Assembly (NCBI GenBank): GCA_023247255.1
Contig: JAHFGV010000013.1
Coordinates: forward strand, 1-39,618
DNA: 39,618 nt
Reading direction: 5' to 3'
Source of the DNA: Candidatus Omnitrophota bacterium
Lineage (GTDB): Bacteria; Omnitrophota; Gorgyraeia; Aquiviventales; Aquiviventaceae
Of the stretch, positions 31,934-38,308 are shown in pieces (position 1 is the stretch's first letter; each line of letters opens with the position of its first letter). Below the pieces are notes generated by a model. That model was not told the DNA's origin, made no database searches, and saw nothing but the letters and a program-made list of their open reading frames with translations. The position numbers and the translations under genes are program-made.

Positions 31934-33008
31934 GCGTGAAGCGATTGAACAGATGATTCGTGAGGGACGCCTCGGCGCCGATGAAGGCCTGAAATTGTTA
32001 GAGGCCTTCGAGGTGGCTCAAGCGCGCGATTCAGCGCTCCGGGAGGAACTACGGCATCGGCGTCGGAAGCAGGCTACCGGATGGATGGGTTGGATGATGA
32101 GCCTGCTTCTTGTAGGAATTGTCTGTGGATGGATCGGTGCCAAGACGACACCAACCGATTCTCACACGGCTGCCACATCCGGGAGTTTAGCTCAACAGAT
32201 GCAGGATCTGCTGGGTGAGGACATCAATCAAGCGATTGCCCGTATGGAGCATGTGCTTCGATCCCCCAGCGGCATTGCCGCAGACTACTACTCTTTGGGG
32301 TTCGCTTACCAGCTTCGCTACCAGGTCTCTAAAGATGAAGCTGACCAAAAACGCTCTGCCCAGGTCTGGGCTCGGGCACAACAACTCGAAAGGAGGACGG
32401 CAATGAAGGGCAATCCTGCTCTGTTTGGATTGTTGTTCGTCATCGTCATTGGCACAGCGGTGATCCTGTGGATCATGGCGCTCTACAACGGTCTGGCCAA
32501 GGCGGATGAGCGAATCAACGAGCGCTGGGCTCAGGTGGAAGCGGTGCTTCAGCGTCGGTTGGATTTGATTCCGCAACTCGTCGAGACGGTCAAAGGCTAT
32601 GCTGTTCATGAGCGCGAGACGCTTACAGCCATAACACAGGCACGGGCCAAGACCTTGGGGATCCTTCAGGCAACCGGCGGCCAGGCGCCTGAGAGTGCAA
32701 AGACGATGATCCAGGTCAATGAAGCGCAACAGGAAATGTCCCATGCAATCAGTAGGTTATTGGCCCTGGTGGAGCAGTATCCGGACCTGAAGGCGGGTAC
32801 CAACTTCCTCACCCTTCAGGATCAGTTGGAAGGAACGGAGAATCGCATCTCGGTGGAACGCCAGCGCTATAACGAAGTCGTGAGAGCCTACAATGCGAAG
32901 CTGCGTGTGTTTCCCTCAAACGCGGTAGCGGGTTGGTTCGGGTACGAGCCACGTGGCTATTTCGAATCCAAGGCTGGGGCAGAGGAACCTGTCCCCGTGA
33001 AATTTTAA
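31926..33008 (+). CDS. lemA: SHOCT-like membrane domain fused in frame to LemA
   Basis: A 360-residue reading frame with two parts. Residues 1-159 have a SHOCT-like helical unit (EAIEQMIREGRLGADEGLKLLEAF), a membrane helix (about 52-75) and a TPR-like segment. From residue 160, MKGNPALFGLLFVIVIG begins LemA: an anchor helix, ADERINERWAQVEAVLQRRLDLIPQLVETVKGYA, and a long coiled-coil body ending FPSNAVAGWFGYEPRGYFE. LemA proteins of about 200 residues normally start at this point. An excellent AAGGAGG lies before ATG 32403, so LemA is probably also made alone. The fusion may be natural or due to an indel. LemA commonly pairs with TPM-domain proteins, as here. Confidence 0.85.
   Translation: MSEREAIEQMIREGRLGADEGLKLLEAFEVAQARDSALREELRHRRRKQATGWMGWMMSLLLVGIVCGWIGAKTTPTDSHTAATSGSLAQQMQDLLGEDINQAIARMEHVLRSPSGIAADYYSLGFAYQLRYQVSKDEADQKRSAQVWARAQQLERRTAMKGNPALFGLLFVIVIGTAVILWIMALYNGLAKADERINERWAQVEAVLQRRLDLIPQLVETVKGYAVHERETLTAITQARAKTLGILQATGGQAPESAKTMIQVNEAQQEMSHAISRLLALVEQYPDLKAGTNFLTLQDQLEGTENRISVERQRYNEVVRAYNAKLRVFPSNAVAGWFGYEPRGYFESKAGAEEPVPVKF
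32403..33008 (+). CDS. lemA: Probable internally initiated LemA
   Basis: ATG 32403 has AAGGAGG 6-7 bp upstream. The overlapping ATGA in the other frame is the classical coupled stop-start, as if the upstream gene once ended there. The 201-residue product is a complete LemA protein. Confidence 0.6.
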   Translation: MKGNPALFGLLFVIVIGTAVILWIMALYNGLAKADERINERWAQVEAVLQRRLDLIPQLVETVKGYAVHERETLTAITQARAKTLGILQATGGQAPESAKTMIQVNEAQQEMSHAISRLLALVEQYPDLKAGTNFLTLQDQLEGTENRISVERQRYNEVVRAYNAKLRVFPSNAVAGWFGYEPRGYFESKAGAEEPVPVKF

Positions 33009-33016
33009 GGAACGCA

Positions 33017-33574
33017 ATGGGCAGAGTGCGACGTTACGCAATCTCCCTAAGAGTGCCTAACATAATGAGCACATGGCCGCGTTGCGGTGAAAGATGGCCA
33101 GATGCAAGGAGTGACGACGAAGGCGTAGCCGAAGGAGCGCTACGCCGAGGAGGAACGACGCAGCAGATGGCCATCTTTCACCGCAACCCGAAGGGCTGGG
33201 CGGAATTGCTTCGCCGCGCTGCGTTGCTCGTCGTCGCCGTACTTCTATCAGTACGGCTTCCCTCCTGGCGCCTTGCGCGTCGAAGCAATTGCGCCCAGCG
33301 CGACCATGCGATCATTATGTTAGGCACTCTAAGTCTACTCGGATTGGCAACAGCGCTCTACCTGGATGCCTCAATGTGCCGACTGTGCCCAGTCGATTCC
33401 GTGAGCGCAAGAGAGCGTGGTTGTTACACGGGCCTTGAATTGTGGTTGGGCATGAAATCCCCATCGTGGATCCGAATGACAGAAGGGATTGTGGCCTTCG
33501 CATTGGTTCCGTTGAGTCTGGTTACGTTCCTTTTGCTTCGTGGCCACGCCACAATACATACCCGTGATACCTAA
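33017..33574 (+). CDS. Small membrane protein interrupted in frame by a MITE
   Basis: The frame of 185 residues is made of MGRVRRYAISL, then 94 codons of a transposable element, then SLLGLATALYLDASMC and a second helix (VAFALVPLSLVTFLLLRG). Removing the 277-bp element plus one 5-bp target copy (282 bp) restores a 91-residue protein with two membrane helices and a Cys-rich loop (Cys in SMCRLCPVD and RGCYTG). I do not recognise the family; the Cys pattern slightly recalls VKOR-type redox proteins, but that is weak. AAGGA precedes ATG 33017. Expression today could also start at an ATG in the right terminal repeat (33318). Its place between lemA and a TPM gene suggests membrane stress or redox function. 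Confidence 0.7.
   Translation: MGRVRRYAISLRVPNIMSTWPRCGERWPDARSDDEGVAEGALRRGGTTQQMAIFHRNPKGWAELLRRAALLVVAVLLSVRLPSWRLARRSNCAQRDHAIIMLGTLSLLGLATALYLDASMCRLCPVDSVSARERGCYTGLELWLGMKSPSWIRMTEGIVAFALVPLSLVTFLLLRGHATIHTRDT
33052..33328. mobile_element. 277-bp MITE with 5-bp target duplication CTAAG
   Basis: Terminal repeats AGTGCCTAACATAATGA and TCATTATGTTAGGCACT are perfect for 17 bp and 27 of 30 overall. CTAAG occurs at 33047-33051 and 33329-33333, a clean target duplication. Inside are two further arms: 33081-33100 with 33168-33187 (20 of 20) and 33195-33213 with 33281-33299 (18 of 19), each closed by a smaller hairpin, so single-stranded DNA could fold as a three-way cloverleaf. A GCTGCGTTGCTC...GCGCCTTGC module is shared with 11850-11910. 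No transposase is encoded. Confidence 0.88.
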
Positions 33575-33587
33575 CAGGAGCCCACAT

Positions 33588-35036
33588 ATGCGGCACACAG
33601 CGCAACGCTTGCACAGAGGCTATTGCCTACTCGCTCTCCTAATCCTGTTGGTTCCCTACTCATGGGCGGATAGTCCTGCCTATCCCTCTCTGGACAAACC
33701 TCCAAAAGGAGAGTTTGTGGCTGAGGAAGCGGGTTTGATCCAGCCTGAGCAGAAGGACCATATGAACCAGCTCTTGCAAGCCGTGTTGCGCGACCTCGAC
33801 ATCGAGCTCGACGTCGCGTCTGTCCCTTCACTCTACGGACTGGACATCAACACGTTTACCAATGGACTTTTTGAAAACTGGAAGGTTGGCAGTCGAACCA
33901 AGGCTTCTCGAGGTCTTTTGCTTGTCATCGCTGCCAAGGAGCAGATCGTCCGGTTTGAGGTCAGCTATGAACTCGAGGGCATTTTCACCGACTCGTTTGT
34001 CTCGTACATCGAGCATAAGCAGATGGCGCCTTACTTCGAGCATCAGCGGATTAGTCAAGGGATCGAGGCAACGGTTGAGCTGATCGCCAGACGTGCGTAT
34101 GAAGGAGTCTTGGGACACAGCTACGATCCAACCGCTCAGGGGCCTTCTGATCTGAGCGGGTATCGAAGTGGAGGAGCTGGTGCGCAGACGAGCGTGACCC
34201 TGAACAGCGCAGCCACACCCAAGCCTCTAGACGTTGGCATTACCGCTCCAGAAGCGTTCGGCGCGCAATCCACACCGGCAGAGGCTTGGGAGAAGTTTTT
34301 AGAAGTGAATCGTCGGCACATCAAGGATCCACAGCTGGGACTCTACGACGAAGCAGCCAAGGGCTTGATGCGTGGGGTGAGCACCGACGCCGGGCAAGAT
34401 CACATCGCTCAGTTGTACGCCAACAAGGCTTCTACCGTTCGTCAGCAAGGAGACCGAGCGGCCATCCTGTTTCTAGAGGATCCGAACAACCTCTTAGCGC
34501 CGTGGTTCTTTCACAAGGCCACTTGGGGCTGGCAGCTCGACGGCAGCATGTATCCAGAAGTCGTCGGCTACAACCATCTCAACCAATGGTTCTTCAAACG
34601 TCGCGACCATCCGTATACTTTTGCTTTCAGCGACTACCATTTCGATCAGCACGGTTTTGCGTTTTATCGTCCCCAGGCGTCTGCGCAGGGTGGGGGATAT
34701 CTTGGGGTAAGCGCGTACTGGTATGGCTATCAGGGTCAGGGAGTGTTGGTGTATGAAGTCGTTCGAGGAAGCCCGGCTGAACAGGCTGGCCTTGAAGTAG
34801 GGGATATCATCCTCAGTTATGCAGGTGTTCCGGTGACGAAACCAGCGGAGTTCACGAAGCGCATTCGCGCGGATCAGCCCGGCGAAACCGTCACCCTTGA
34901 AATCGTCCGCGGAGCTTTACAAGAGCCATTAACCCTGAGGCTCGATGATGGCAGCGTGGTTGAGGTGCGTCCTGTTACTATTGCGCTCAGTCCTCCGAAA
35001 AGGCTGACGGTGCGTGCGACGTTAGGCGAACGCTGA
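33588..35036 (+). CDS. Secreted TPM-domain and PDZ-domain protein
   Basis: A 482-residue exported protein with a signal peptide (about 1-27, ending YSWAD). The TPM domain (TLP18.3/Psb32/MOLO-1 phosphatase fold) follows at about 38-165 with FVAEEAGLIQPEQKDHMNQ and NWKVGSRTKASRGLLLVIA. A linker and a second domain with repeated Tyr/Trp (WFFHKATWGWQLDG) come next, and a PDZ domain about 400-470 (GSPAEQAGLEVGDIILSYAG). TPM proteins often pair with LemA, and the PDZ addition suggests a protease or chaperone partner at the membrane. AGGAG before ATG 33588 sets the start. Confidence 0.85.
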   Translation: MRHTAQRLHRGYCLLALLILLVPYSWADSPAYPSLDKPPKGEFVAEEAGLIQPEQKDHMNQLLQAVLRDLDIELDVASVPSLYGLDINTFTNGLFENWKVGSRTKASRGLLLVIAAKEQIVRFEVSYELEGIFTDSFVSYIEHKQMAPYFEHQRISQGIEATVELIARRAYEGVLGHSYDPTAQGPSDLSGYRSGGAGAQTSVTLNSAATPKPLDVGITAPEAFGAQSTPAEAWEKFLEVNRRHIKDPQLGLYDEAAKGLMRGVSTDAGQDHIAQLYANKASTVRQQGDRAAILFLEDPNNLLAPWFFHKATWGWQLDGSMYPEVVGYNHLNQWFFKRRDHPYTFAFSDYHFDQHGFAFYRPQASAQGGGYLGVSAYWYGYQGQGVLVYEVVRGSPAEQAGLEVGDIILSYAGVPVTKPAEFTKRIRADQPGETVTLEIVRGALQEPLTLRLDDGSVVEVRPVTIALSPPKRLTVRATLGER

Positions 35037-35046
35037 GGCAACACGG

Positions 35047-35400
35047 ATGCACGAGTCCTACGAAGCGATCTTGGAAAAGCAACTCTCGATGACTGAGCAA
35101 ACTTGGAAGCGTCTCCAAGAGCTGGGGGCGACGAAAGAAACGCCGTTGCAACTTGATTTCGCGTTTGACGCTCCCAACCGCGAGGCTGCGGAGTCGTTGC
35201 AAGGGTTGCTGGAAGAGGAAACAGACTACGCTGTTCGCGTGGAATCGGAAGGGATGTTCAAGAAGACCCACCGCGTCAGTGGAACGACGCAGCCGACGAG
35301 CGTTTCCGAAGAAATTCTGAAACAATGGGTCGATTGGATGGTCACCGCCGGCTTGAAACATGATTGCGTCTTCGATGGATGGGGGACAGAGGTTCCCTGA
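35047..35400 (+). CDS. RraB-domain protein (regulator of ribonuclease E family)
   Basis: A 117-residue cytoplasmic protein with the RraB/DUF695-type fold: ETPLQLDFAFDAPNREAAESL, a middle strand YAVRVES, then VSEEILKQWVDWMVTAGLKHDCVFDGWGTEV. RraB binds RNase E in enterobacteria and alters its activity; the role here is unproven since the family is broader. It starts 11 bp after the TPM gene and ends the + strand operon. Confidence 0.8.
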   Translation: MHESYEAILEKQLSMTEQTWKRLQELGATKETPLQLDFAFDAPNREAAESLQGLLEEETDYAVRVESEGMFKKTHRVSGTTQPTSVSEEILKQWVDWMVTAGLKHDCVFDGWGTEVP

Positions 35401-35540
35401 TGATTGGTAATTACCTTGGATCTCTCTGATGGTGTTTTCACTATGGTTTCTGACAAGGCGGTTTCATGGACCCCCCTAAGAGCACGTAGAGTCCGTCTGA
35501 GAGACGGGGTCAAGTGGCATAAGGATACTACGAGCGGTGC
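35401..35540. other. Convergent gap with a short hairpin
   Basis: CCGTCT-GAG-AGACGG (about 35491-35505) is a 6-bp stem that could separate the converging RraB and secreted-protein genes. No T-run follows. No gene is supported. Confidence 0.35.
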
Positions 35541-35840
35541 TTAGGAAAGGACTGGAGGAGCGCGGGCGATAGAAAGGCGGACGATGAGGACACTGCGCGG
35601 CGATTCGTCGCAGCGTGAATCGCTCAGCGCTATAAGGACAGGCGAGATAGGTGCGATAACGCAAACGGGTGGCGTTGCAGAGAAGGTGCTTTGAACCCTA
35701 CAGGCACGGCAAGAATCGATAGGATGGTATACGCTCGATCCATCGTGATGGTGAGGCAGCCCGATTGTAAGAAACAAACCAGCGGTACCGATGCTCACTG
35801 CCACCTTCAAGAAACGATGAAAAGCTCGAGGATGTTTCAT
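35541..35840 (-). CDS. Small secreted protein with HHHD and Cys pair
   Basis: 99 residues: a signal or anchor segment (about 10-28: FLKVAVSIGTAGLFLTIG), then LPHHHDG, a DSCRACR motif and a second hydrophobic stretch. His and Cys clusters suggest metal binding, as in small periplasmic proteins beside metal-efflux genes, but no such gene is near. No clear ribosome site. A real gene is likely but not certain. Confidence 0.5.
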   Translation of the reverse strand: MKHPRAFHRFLKVAVSIGTAGLFLTIGLPHHHDGSSVYHPIDSCRACRVQSTFSATPPVCVIAPISPVLIALSDSRCDESPRSVLIVRLSIARAPPVLS

Positions 35841-35874
35841 TGAGGACTCAGCATACCGGTGTCGTCTCTACTTG

Positions 35875-36513
35875 TCAATGAATGGTCTGCGGATCATGAC
35901 GGCTTTCAAAGGCAGCGATCGCGGACTCGTACTTGAGGGTTCGCGCAATCGCGTCCAGGCCTTGAATGAGGTTGTCTTTGATCGCTGGGGGAATATCGAA
36001 GTGAAAAGAGATTTCCTCCGGTAGATGGAGCGTGATGCGCTGGTGCGGTAAATCCACCGTGGCCTCAAGGCCTCGGTAGCGGCTCGTCATCTGGATGATT
36101 TCCTCGACCTCAGGCTCGGATAATTCCACGGTGAGCAAGCCGTTCTTTGTGCTGTTGTTGCGAAAGATATCCGCGAAGGCGCTGACGCGCGTTTGTCCAC
36201 GCAACTGCCACGGGGCAACGATTGCTTTAAACCCGTACTCTTGTAGCGCCCAGACCGCGTGCTCCCGGCTTGAGCCACAACCAAAGTTGTTGCGCGTGAC
36301 GAGAATCGACGCTCCCCGAAAGCGTTCCTCGTTGAGCGCAAAGACAGGGTTTGGATTTGCATCCGGCAGGTATCGCCAATCGTGGAATAGATGAGGTCCA
36401 AAACCGGTGCGACGGATGGATTTCAAGAATTGCTTCGGAATGATTTGGTCCGTGTCCACATTGGCACGATCCAGTACTGCGATAAGCCCTCGATGGAAAG
36501 TGAATGGAGTCAT
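35875..36513 (-). CDS. leuD: 3-isopropylmalate dehydratase small subunit LeuD
   Basis: LeuD is the swivelling-domain subunit of isopropylmalate isomerase in leucine synthesis. The 212-residue protein shows FHRGLIAVLDRANVDTDQIIPKQFL, RGASILVTRNNFGCGSSREHAVWAL with the substrate-specificity loop, and DIFRNNSTKNGLL. Length and motifs are normal. LeuC is not beside it; upstream is only a 69-bp repeat and the tRNA-Thr locus, so the gene is separated from any leu operon in this window. Confidence 0.95.
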   Translation of the reverse strand: MTPFTFHRGLIAVLDRANVDTDQIIPKQFLKSIRRTGFGPHLFHDWRYLPDANPNPVFALNEERFRGASILVTRNNFGCGSSREHAVWALQEYGFKAIVAPWQLRGQTRVSAFADIFRNNSTKNGLLTVELSEPEVEEIIQMTSRYRGLEATVDLPHQRITLHLPEEISFHFDIPPAIKDNLIQGLDAIARTLKYESAIAAFESRHDPQTIH

Positions 36514-36530
36514 TGCTAAGGTCGGTTTTG

Positions 36531-36599
36531 TTTAGCTCTGTGAGAGGATTTCACGCTTCGAAGGGCATTTTATCGTCGAGGAACGCACTCAGCCGCCTT
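36531..36599 (+). repeat. 69-bp dispersed repeat, copy upstream of leuD
   Basis: Same as 23671-23739 (67 of 69). Here it lies 18 bp upstream of leuD, on the opposite strand relative to its own gene context. Confidence 0.85.
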
Positions 36600-36843
36600 T
36601 CCTCGCTGCGAAAGCTATGATTTTGGCCTCGTCGCTGTCTCAGAAAGCTGAACAGATACCCGCTAAGCACTTCGCTAATATTGAATATATTGAATGCCTG
36701 ACCCCAGTCGCTCTACGCCTAAGGCGGGACTTCGGTCGGGCACTCGCCGCTTCTAAGGAATGTCGATTCTCCTATTCGTCGGATCGACTTCCATCAAAGC
36801 AGTCGCGGCTCTCTTCGATTTCTCATTTAGGTCAAAGACAAAA
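36600..36843. other. Gene-free region with AATATT-rich hairpin
   Basis: About 36679-36708, CTAATATTGAATATATTGAA followed by TGCCTGACCCC, reads on the - strand as GGGGTCAGGCA then AATATTCAATA-like palindromes. Similar sequences flank REP-associated or IS200-type transposases in other bacteria; that comparison is from memory. No gene is supported. Confidence 0.35.
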
Positions 36844-36914
36844 GCCGGTGAGAGGAATCGAACCTCCGACCCGCTGTTTACGAAACAGCTGCTCTGCCCC
36901 TGAGCTACACCGGC
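36844..36914 (-). tRNA. tRNA-Thr (anticodon CGT)
   Basis: A complete cloverleaf of 71 nt: acceptor GCCGGTG/CACCGGC, D-stem GCTC/GAGC, anticodon stem GCTGT/ACAGC around the loop TTCGTAA (anticodon CGT, reads ACG), T-arm with TTCGATT. CCA is not encoded. A T-rich TTTTGTCTTT follows the gene. Two copies of its first 40 nt are at 37733-37772 and 38164-38203 on the same strand. Confidence 0.95.
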
Positions 36915-36948
36915 GCAAACGTTGAGCGGTTGGGTCTGATTCTGACGA

Positions 36949-37605
36949 CTAGTGAGAGGACTCAGCTCTTTCGCTATCTGTGGCTTCGGCAACTTCAGCA
37001 AAGAACTCATCAGAGTTAGTATCGCGATGCTCCCACTTCTTGAAGTACTCGTCAGCCTCATCTTCGGTGAAGCGTCGGAGCGTTACCGTATGCACGGCAT
37101 CGATCTCTTCGATCTTGAGGTGCAATTGACACGCAATTTCAGTACCGTACGAAGGAATCTTCAGGTCGCGCAGGAGCAGACGCATCGTCTCCATGCCGCT
37201 GAGATTCCATCGTTCGGGTGACCTAAGAATATCCCGGTTGTTGAGCTGCGCCTCTCTAAGAGTGACCTTAATCGGCTTGTCACTGCGATTGAATACTGCG
37301 ATCAGGCATTCGGCGGGGGACTCTGAGTCGTCGGGGCCAAGCCAGCCAAGGGTCTGCTTGATGCCATACCAGGCATTCACAATCTTCTTGTCTCGGACCA
37401 GAAGAGCAACTCCAAACCTATTAGGAACGAGCAGTTTTCGTGCTTCGTAGATGTCAGAGTACACGACAGTAACGGGTTGACCCGTCTCATCATACTTCGT
37501 CGAAGCCATTCGGCCCTGAACCCCCTGTCCACAGCCAGAACACCACACGCTGATGAGGAGAAGCGCTGCAACAAGGCAACGATGCGGAAAGGTGACTACA
37601 GACAT
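36949..37605 (-). CDS. Lipoprotein carried between tRNA-Thr fragments
   Basis: A 218-residue protein with a signal peptide whose lipobox-like end is WCSGC (about 22-26), so a likely lipoprotein. The body has beta-rich segments (QPVTVVYSDIYEARKLLVPNR, KPIKVTLREAQLNNRD) and an acidic C-terminal tail (DEADEYFKKWEHRD). I recognise no family. The gene sits between a 5' half of tRNA-Thr with leader (37617-37772) and the intact tRNA, on the same strand, as the cargo of one unit. Its upstream 120 bp matches the leader of the 86-residue gene. Confidence 0.75.
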   Translation of the reverse strand: MSVVTFPHRCLVAALLLISVWCSGCGQGVQGRMASTKYDETGQPVTVVYSDIYEARKLLVPNRFGVALLVRDKKIVNAWYGIKQTLGWLGPDDSESPAECLIAVFNRSDKPIKVTLREAQLNNRDILRSPERWNLSGMETMRLLLRDLKIPSYGTEIACQLHLKIEEIDAVHTVTLRRFTEDEADEYFKKWEHRDTNSDEFFAEVAEATDSERAESSH

Positions 37606-37616
37606 GGGAGCTGAGT

Positions 37617-37732
37617 AGTTGTCTGGTCGTGTGGCTACGTTCCTTAGCAGGGCGTTAGCAGAATACCCTCTCTGACCTGTTGTCTCATCTCATTTCCGCT
37701 TCGAAATCGCTCAAATCCGCCGATGTATCTCA
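37617..37732 (-). repeat. Cassette leader, copy 2
   Basis: Aligns with 38047-38163 over about 116 bp, with shared words GAGATACATCGGCGGATT, TAACGCCCTGCTAAGGAAC and AGCC. It lies directly between a 5' tRNA half and the start of the 218-residue gene. A TATTCT at about the position of TATACT in the other copy could be a -10. Confidence 0.85.
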
Positions 37733-37772
37733 TGGTTACGAAACAGCTGCTCTGCCTCTGAGCTACACCGGC
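37733..37772 (-). pseudogene. Truncated tRNA-Thr, 5' half, copy 2
   Basis: 40 nt from the acceptor start through the anticodon loop, with 2 differences from the intact tRNA at 36844-36914. It breaks off after GTAACC, then a leader. No 3' half follows. Confidence 0.9.
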
Positions 37773-37776
37773 GAGA

Positions 37777-38037
37777 CTATCTCACGAATTGCAGGATAAC
37801 CGGAACCGCGACAATCAGAGTCAGCAAGAGAATGACTGCGGTCATCCATGACATGATGTCATTGGAACGGATAAGATGTTTTGCTAGAATTGCATTTATG
37901 ACCGCGTGTGCTTTTCGTACCTCCTGTTGCATACCGGGGTCGTAATTCCGTTCACTGTCAACTATGAACTCCAATAGCTTATCGAGTTGCTTCTTTTCGC
38001 TCTTGTGCAGTGACCGAATATTGGAAACATCTCCCAT
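37777..38037 (-). CDS. Small membrane protein (86 residues) carried between tRNA-Thr fragments
   Basis: A mostly helical N-terminal part (NIRSLHKSEKKQLDKLLEFI) and one C-terminal membrane helix (about 63-85: MTAVILLLTLIVAVPVILQF). Not a recognised family; the layout (soluble helix then tail anchor) resembles small toxin, holin-like or regulatory proteins, which cannot be decided. It occupies the unit between tRNA half copies 1 and 2, on the same strand. A leader equal to that of the 218-residue gene precedes it. Confidence 0.7.
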   Translation of the reverse strand: MGDVSNIRSLHKSEKKQLDKLLEFIVDSERNYDPGMQQEVRKAHAVINAILAKHLIRSNDIMSWMTAVILLLTLIVAVPVILQFVR

Positions 38038-38046
38038 TGGCTGCTT

Positions 38047-38163
38047 ATTGTGCCTGGTTGTTTGGCTGTGTTCCTTAGCAGGGCGTTAGCAGTATACCCT
38101 GCCTGACCCGTTTGCTCGTCTCAATTCCGCTTCAAAATCTCTGGAATCCGCCGATGTATCTCA
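38047..38163 (-). repeat. Cassette leader, copy 1
   Basis: Matches 37617-37732. Contains GGGTATACTGCTAACGCCC: a TATACT that could be a -10 for the downstream gene, though no clear -35 is at 17 bp. Ends about 10 bp before the start codon of the 86-residue gene. Confidence 0.85.
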
Positions 38164-38203
38164 TGTTTACGAAACAGCTGCTCTGCCCCTGAGCTACACC
38201 GGC
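38164..38203 (-). pseudogene. Truncated tRNA-Thr, 5' half, copy 1
   Basis: 40 nt identical to the first 40 nt of the intact tRNA-Thr, then divergence at the base of the anticodon stem. It lies where a tRNA start would be expected after the promoter at 38246-38275. Confidence 0.92.
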
Positions 38204-38245
38204 AAATCGAATTCTCATAGTCAAATGGAAAGGATCTTGCCGAGT

Positions 38246-38275
38246 ATCTTACCGGAGGGTGGCGAGTGCCGTCAA
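38246..38275 (-). promoter_or_regulatory. Sigma70-type promoter ahead of the tRNA-Thr locus
   Basis: On the - strand TTGACG (38275-38270), an 18-bp spacer, TAAGAT (38251-38246). The start would be about 35 nt before the first tRNA half, a usual leader for a tRNA. It would transcribe both truncated copies and both small genes before the intact tRNA. Confidence 0.6.
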
Positions 38276-38308
38276 TACAACGCCGCCATCCACAGAGCCG
38301 GGCGTTTC

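Noticed and set aside
33017-33574. VKOR-type redox protein
   Set aside because: Two helices and several Cys are suggestive, but the spacing and the missing CxxC helix pattern do not support the family.
37617-38203. Integron attC sites in the tRNA-linked leaders (GCTAACGCCC, GGGCGTTAGC)
   Set aside because: The 7-mers do not fit the attC R-box consensus and have no paired complementary end within the unit; both copies are in the same orientation.
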